Of a stretch of 64,000 nucleotides of DNA, positions 59,410 through 64,000 are shown piece after piece (within the stretch, counting starts at the first letter, position 1; the number at the start of each line of letters is the position of its first letter). Position numbers and translations under genes: made by a program. The DNA is taken from assembly GCF_003573695.1 (NCBI RefSeq), contig NC_039358.1:229847560-229911559 (forward strand), written 5' to 3'. The notes beneath the pieces are model-generated. The model saw nothing but the letters and a program-made list of their open reading frames with translations. It had not been told where the DNA came from and made no database searches. This stretch comes from Papaver somniferum (taxonomy: Eukaryota; Streptophyta; Magnoliopsida; Ranunculales; Papaveraceae).

Positions 59410-59565
59410 ATCTGAATATATAGTATGGGAATGGATAAAAAGTAAGAAGATTGAAGAGGGAAGAATTACAGTAGCAGAACTTACGGAAGAACAATAGAGT
59501 TGCAGAGATGAGTGAATAAACAGAGAAGAGAAAGTAAAAAGAAAATGGAAAGAAGAGTAAGAAGA

Positions 59566-59574
59566 ATATATAAA
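59566..59574 (-). promoter_or_regulatory. candidate TATA box of the E3 antisense gene
   Basis: On the minus strand TTTATATAT lies about 160 bp upstream of the ATG at 59409, between the gene and the 3' LTR. E1 has TATAAATA in the corresponding gap. Inferred only. Confidence 0.4.
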
Positions 59575-59777
59575 GAAGATTTTTTTTACTCGAATAAATA
59601 AACACCAATAAGGCGAAAAGACGTGAGCGGTTGAAAAGAAGCGGTTACAGAAGACGTTTCAAGAAATAGATGGAAGAAAGAATACGTGTGATAAACGCAG
59701 AATATGAACAGATGAACAGCTGCGGCATTTCTCACATCATTATCTACTTCGTGAAAAAGATATGATAAGAGGCAAGA

Positions 59778-60246
59778 TGTAGGATCAGAATATCGCAGCA
59801 ATAATGCCTCGGCGAAATTATTAACAACATAACACAGCAACGTCGCAGAATAACTTCAGAAACGAAATAATAAACGACGTCAGCTAAATCATGAGAAAAA
59901 TGTGATGGTCCTGCGAAAATTAGAGAGTTCGCGAGATTAACATTTGTAAGGTTGCGAGAATGTCGCAAGCCATATCCGAAAATAAAAGTTAGATTAGCTG
60001 TCATCCACTATGTAAAACTCTATATAAAGAGCCTATCAGCTGTAAAGAAGAGAGAGATCTTTTCTGATTGAGAAGCAAGTAAATAGGAGAGACAAAATCT
60101 AGAGCAGTGATTATTCTTGATTTCTTTATCTTTTCTTGTAAGATTGTTCAAAGATTCATCAATAAAATTAATATTTTTAATCTAAAATGAGTTGAATGTT
60201 AATGAAATCTTGCGAGGGGTGTAGTGTAGGATTTCCTGCAACTACA
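59778..60246 (+). repeat. E3 3' LTR (469 bp)
   Basis: TGTAGGATCAGAATATCGCA ... CAACTACA, then the target duplication ATGTG. A purine-rich AAGAGGCAAGA precedes it, the likely polypurine tract. Confidence 0.93.
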
Positions 60247-60435
60247 ATGTGAATAATACCGCACTACACAAAAGGTGGAAAAAGAAATGAAAAGAATATC
60301 TGGAATGGACCGTACGCGATCAAGAACATCATTTGAAAAGGAATGTACGAGTTAATGGAAGATAAAGGAAAAAATGAAGAAGGGGAAATCAATCACCTCT
60401 GGAACCAAAAGTACTTGAAGAAGTACTATCCTTAG
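60247..60435 (+). pseudogene. E2 integrase C-terminus
   Basis: After E3, E2 resumes with the end of pol: IWNGPYAIKNII, then a TGA, then GMYELMEDKGKNEEGE and LWNQKYLKKYYP before TAG at about 60433. This is the GPY/F-type integrase tail of gypsy elements (compare WLKPYYP at the end of E1 pol). Together with the protease end left of E3 it shows that RT, RNase H and the integrase core are missing from E2. Confidence 0.75.
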
Positions 60436-60689
60436 GCGATGCGGTAGCAATCTCACATTTGAAGAAGAAAATAGCAGAAGAAAAATAGCATAAGGGAATA
60501 TTTATATTTATTATGTAGGAGAATAAATGAAGAAAGAAGAAATCTATAATGTACGAATCAAAGACATGAATGAAAATGAAAGATTTTACTTCTTCAAAAA
60601 TTGAATATTTCATAAAAAGATACAGGTAGAAGAACGAGGCAACAATAAAACCTCATTAATAAGACCTCAATAGGAGGCAATAAAAATTA

Positions 60690-61260
60690 AAACCTCTAAC
60701 TAGGTAGGCTAGGAATCCAGTTGTGGCGTGCACCCTAGTTCACGTAAAAGCAAGAGGCAACAATAAGACCTAACACGCGTCATAATTGGGGAAAACCTAG
60801 AAAACATGGCTCGGGAGAAAGCCATACCCTCCCTGGAACCTGAGTCATAGAGAATAGAGGCGAAACAAAAGCCTATCCAGCAGAGACTCCTTAGTCGAAA
60901 GACTAAGGTACTAAGCTCTCTCCTAAGGAGTGCAGAAACTCGATCAGGGCGCCGCAGTACACGGTTGAGTCAAGAGTGCATGGGTGTCTGGAGCGTACCT
61001 GGCCATTCTTGACAAGTCACGACTATGATGCACTCGGCCCTCAAGAAACCCCACTAGGGTGTGATCTCGCACGAGATCACGAAAACAAATGATTGTCGGC
61101 ATAACCGGAGGGGAAGAGCCCACCCTAACCCGGTAGGGGTGAGCTTCCTTAAAGGGGCAGTCAGGGGGAATATAAGAGCGGCACCCTCCATTAGGGAGCT
61201 GAATTGTGTCAAAAGGCGCCGACATCATGGGGCTCTGACTCAAGGGAGAGTATAGGCCTA
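60690..61260. other. conserved non-coding block (E2 copy)
   Basis: Matches 55590-56170 of E3 in order and orientation, starting with GCACCCTAGTTC and ending with TCCATTAGGGAGCTGA and TCATGGGGCTCT. No protein motif is seen in any frame. It contains the short palindrome GTGATCTCGCACGAGATCAC at about 61059-61078, which is not evident in E3. Confidence 0.8.
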
Positions 61261-61269
61261 TTGTATTGG

Positions 61270-61860
61270 CATATTAACCTTATTTTGCAGGAAAACAAGT
61301 TATTAAAAAGACATACGCGAAGTTAACGCATAATAAGGTACAAGAAAAGAAAAATATCAAAATATGAAGAAACGGATTAACGGAGGCAAAACCCAAGAAA
61401 GACGCAGGATAAAAACACAAGAAACGATATTCAGGTATGATGAATAACTTATGACTAAATAAATGCGAATATTGACGCATGTATAACAGGAGCATGATTC
61501 ATTGGCAACTCACGCATTGCAGAAATAGATCAAATTTAGGCGAATACTAGAGGCAAGAATGGGAATACAAGTATAAATGTGAAATGTTATTCGCCTCTAT
61601 ATGATAGACTTATGCAATATATTGTTATCACCGGATTAATCCTAACTATTAGGAAGAACAATACTTTGCTTTTTATTTTTAATTAAGTGAAGGTGTAACA
61701 CAAGGAGAATTCAAATTAAAGAAAACAAGATTCAAATACTTAGGAATTTACATTGAAGAAAAGATATAAAAAAGAAGGAAAAGAAAAATACGATACAAAG
61801 AATTTACATTTAAGGATCTACAAGCGCGAGAGGAAAAAAAAGAAAGAGGATCCAAAGAGA
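61270..61860. other. E2 spacer
   Basis: AT-rich, with no gene recognised. It resembles the E3 segment at 56480-56870 in the GAGGCAA(G/A)(A/T)ATGGGAAT run (61552 and 56650), so it belongs to E2. Confidence 0.5.
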
Positions 61861-61866
61861 TCGCGA

Positions 61867-64000
61867 CTACTTTCCACCCATGTCATCTTCACCAACCTTC
61901 TCAACCTCAGAGTCGCCATCTTCTTCATCAGTTGTTTCACATTCAGCATCACTGTCGGAGATTCCAGAACCTTATTCGTTATCAGAAACTTCAACAAAAT
62001 TGTAATCTGGTACAGGGATATCATGATTAGTGCAGATTTCCGACGCATTCTTCTTAACAGCTGCATCACGAATACGGATCGCATCTTTACTTAGATTGGA
62101 AACAGTGACTACCAATTTCTTCTTAAGTCTGCGGCATTTGTCATTTTTGGAAGAAAGCTCCGCCTTCAAATTCTCAATATCTTTAAGATACTTCCTTTCA
62201 GCATCTACAAAAGAAAATAAAAAGATTAAAGTCGTGCAAACAAAATTCAAAAGACAGCACAAGATTGAAGACATTATTTAAGGATTATGGGCAACCATCT
62301 TTTTAAGAAATAATAGTCCTAACCAACTCGTCATGATCAAACTTTAAGCTAACACTTGTACCTAAATCAGAACTAGCCCTATCAATGACTCTTGCAGCGC
62401 ATTCAAATTCATAATCATTCTCTATAAGAAGATGAGAGCGAATTTCATTCTCACGAACAAGAAGAGCATTTCTTTCACTTATAGCCTGATCCCTCTCCAT
62501 CTGAATTTGGAGCTGAACTTCATGAAACTCCTTCAAAGCTTTAACACCTTTAAGAATCCCTTGATCCTTTTCAGTAATGAGCGCGTTCTTTTTCGCCTCA
62601 AGACTTTTAATTTCCTCCTTATTATCATGAAGGCGGCGTTGAAAACCATTATTTACTGATAATAGGGACCTATGTTCATACTTAAGAAACTCATACTTTG
62701 ATCTTAACTTCTCCAGACTGAGATTCTCTAACCCATCATTAGGGGAATTATTCAAAGAAAAGTTAAGAAGCTCAAGAAGATCCTGATCATCCTTAATTAG
62801 GGAGATTAGATGCTTCATCAGACAGACTGTAGATTTCTGCGAACACAAGCAATTAAAAGAAGACGAAGACAATGCGAAGATATCAAAATAAGGAGGAGCG
62901 AAAAATACATACCCACAAGCTGGTTGTTTCTCTCACGAAGCTTAACCACAGCATTCTTATTAGTGGAAAGCTCACCCTGGACTTTCTGATTCTCAGCTTC
63001 AAGATGACGAATCTTCCTATGCAAATCGTTAGTGACCGCATAGGATACCCGAGCATTCTATAACAACACAGAATAAAAAAATAAAAATAAGTGAGGAATG
63101 AATCTGAGCGAAAAAAGACGCAAAAGAAGTGAACTCACCATAGACCCAAGAGCGAACTGGAAATTTGGAGTTAAGGCAGAGGCAATTCCTTACAAAGATT
63201 CCTGATTCAAAGAAGGAGCGTCACAAATCTTAGAAATAACCCTCAGCATATCTAGTCCCCATCTGCGCACATGAGGAAAGATAAGAAACAGAGGAAACAA
63301 TATTGTTAAAATTTAACTGGATATTTCTTACTTCATCATCGTGCGAACTTGACGCTTGTGATGCATCTTTGTCAGCTTTCTTATTCTGCTTCTTGATCTG
63401 AATACAGAAAAGATAATAAGAAAAAATGAAAAAAATGAGCGAAAAGGTAAAGTCAAAGATAACGGACCACGTCTTGTTCCTCAGTCCACTTATACTCCGA
63501 AGGTTCGTATGCGGCACATTTCTCAGGGGCAGGAAGAGGTGAACCATTAGCGCCAATACCAGAGATATAGGGGTCCTCCAAAATAAGAGGGTAATCCACC
63601 CAACGAGCGTCATTCGACTTACGCGTGGTTTTACTAGAAGTGTCATGCCAGTCAACATCACGCATGATATTCTGGTCCTCTGCATAACCATCCTCCCTAT
63701 TCAAACGAATTCCCCCGCGAGTTGAGTTGTTCTTCATAATACCAACATTATAATGGAGGAAGAAATTCTCGACAGTGTACTCTGTGGGAATGATTTCTTT
63801 GTGTGCGTGTAGAGGGTTCCTTACATCTTCAAAATAAAGAGATTCTAACCCGGCCGCACGACAAGCGTATTCTACCATAATCCTAATGCAATCGCCGACC
63901 AATTGGAATATATCACGCGAAAACTTCTCATGAGATAGAAGCTCAAAGAATAAAGGAATTTGAGGGTTATAGAGGGGAGTAGGAAGACCAACAAGCAGCT
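61867..64000 (-). pseudogene. E2 antisense gene, 5' end outside the window
   Basis: Same plan as E3. The first visible exon (about 63470 to beyond 64000) has LVGLPTPLYNPQIPLFFELL and FQLVGDCIRIMVEYA, then RGGIRLNREDG and a variable tail. Next come a small exon 63332-63397 (IKKQNKKADKDASQ, basic), a degenerate exon 2 near 63130-63265, exon 3 at 62913-63057 (145 nt, LEAENQKVQGELSTNKNAVV), exon 4 from 62836 (LQIQMERDQAISERNALLV), and the last exon (LKDIENLKAELSSKNDKCRR, acidic SDSDAECETTDEED) ending at 61867. In-frame stops near 63190, 62303 and 61972 and a shift in exon 2 show decay. Exon order and phases match E1 and E3. Confidence 0.72.

Larger units (their letters stand above)
51494..60246 (+). 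mobile_element. E3: pol-deleted Tat-like gypsy element nested in E2
   Basis: 8,753 bp with target duplication ATGTG (51489-51493 and 60247-60251). Order: LTR, primer site, gag, protease, non-coding block, minus-strand antisense gene, LTR. RT, RNase H and integrase are entirely absent between the protease end (55283) and the non-coding block (55590). Two matching LTRs and a clean target duplication suggest the deleted form itself transposed using proteins supplied in trans, or that pol was lost after insertion. The LTRs differ at roughly twenty positions by eye. It is related to E2 throughout. Confidence 0.92.
42475..64000 (+). mobile_element. E2: Tat-like gypsy element, host of the E3 and E4 insertions, runs off the window
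   Basis: Its parts lie in the right order around two younger elements: 5' LTR, primer site, gag to 45177, gag end and protease 50304-51479, integrase C-terminus 60247-60435, non-coding block, antisense gene from 61867 to beyond 64000. The 3' LTR is outside the window. Its LTR aligns with that of E3 at the start (TGTGGG...ATCGCAC against TGTAGG...CTCGCAG) and end (GGATTTCCTGCAACTACA), and gag, protease and antisense proteins are clearly related. The RT, RNase H and most of the integrase are absent on both sides of the E3 insertion, so pol was deleted in E2 as well. It carries many stops and shifts and is the oldest layer of the stack. Confidence 0.88.

Noticed and set aside
61059..61078. palindrome GTGATCTCGCACGAGATCAC as an operator
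   Set aside because: No evidence for a binding factor, and it is not shared with the E3 block; noted only as possible hairpin.

Overview
This window looks like repeat-dense nuclear DNA of a flowering plant, most likely a eudicot. It is AT-rich, has spliced genes with GT-AG introns, carries a malectin-like/LRR receptor-type gene family, and is mostly plant transposable elements (Ty3/gypsy, Ty1/copia, LINE, hAT, Mutator-like, Stowaway-like MITEs). I cannot name the species. No rRNA, tRNA, CRISPR or prokaryotic operon was recognised.

Layout. 1-4.6 kb: no clear gene, then a decayed Copia remnant (+) holding a small MITE. 4.9-7.3 kb: an eight-exon minus-strand gene for a secreted malectin-like/LRR protein of about 555 aa. 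It has no kinase domain and ends in a short hydrophobic tail like a GPI-anchor signal. One splice acceptor looks damaged. 8.3-10.7 kb: two DNA transposons with long terminal inverted repeats, almost touching; one has a 9-bp target duplication. 10.8-13 kb: a minus-strand Copia fragment. 13.4-13.9 kb: a motif-rich repeat. 14.2-15.8 kb: a 1558-bp hAT-type element with an exact 8-bp target duplication.

16.0-31.5 kb: a second, dead copy of the malectin/LRR gene. Its exon 3 is split by a 13-kb gypsy element (E1, 17201-30249, target duplication AGGTT). The upstream flank of this copy, matched to that of the first gene, was also hit by a nested MITE pair and a 5'-truncated L1-type LINE with a 14-bp target duplication. 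34.3-36.5 kb holds two copies of one MITE family and a second hAT-type element with a MITE inside. 36.5-42.5 kb has no gene I can support.

42.5-64 kb is a nested stack. A gypsy element (E2, 42475 to beyond the window) received a chromovirus (E4, 45178-50298, target duplication CAAAC) and a related gypsy element (E3, 51494-60246, target duplication ATGTG). E1, E2 and E3 share a Tat-like plan: LTR, primer site beginning T(G/A)GCGCTAG, gag, protease/pol (much deleted), a non-coding spacer, then a multi-exon gene on the opposite strand before the 3' LTR.

The most interesting signal is that antisense gene. In all three elements it has an N-terminal domain with a conserved PLY/QLxG core, a charged linker (a classic KKRKV nuclear-localisation motif in E3), long coiled coils, and in E2/E3 an acidic C-terminus. 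In E2 and E3 nearly all of pol is gone while the antisense gene remains. In all three, predicted exon 3 has a length of 3n+1 and sits between phase-0 junctions, so including or skipping it switches the downstream frame.
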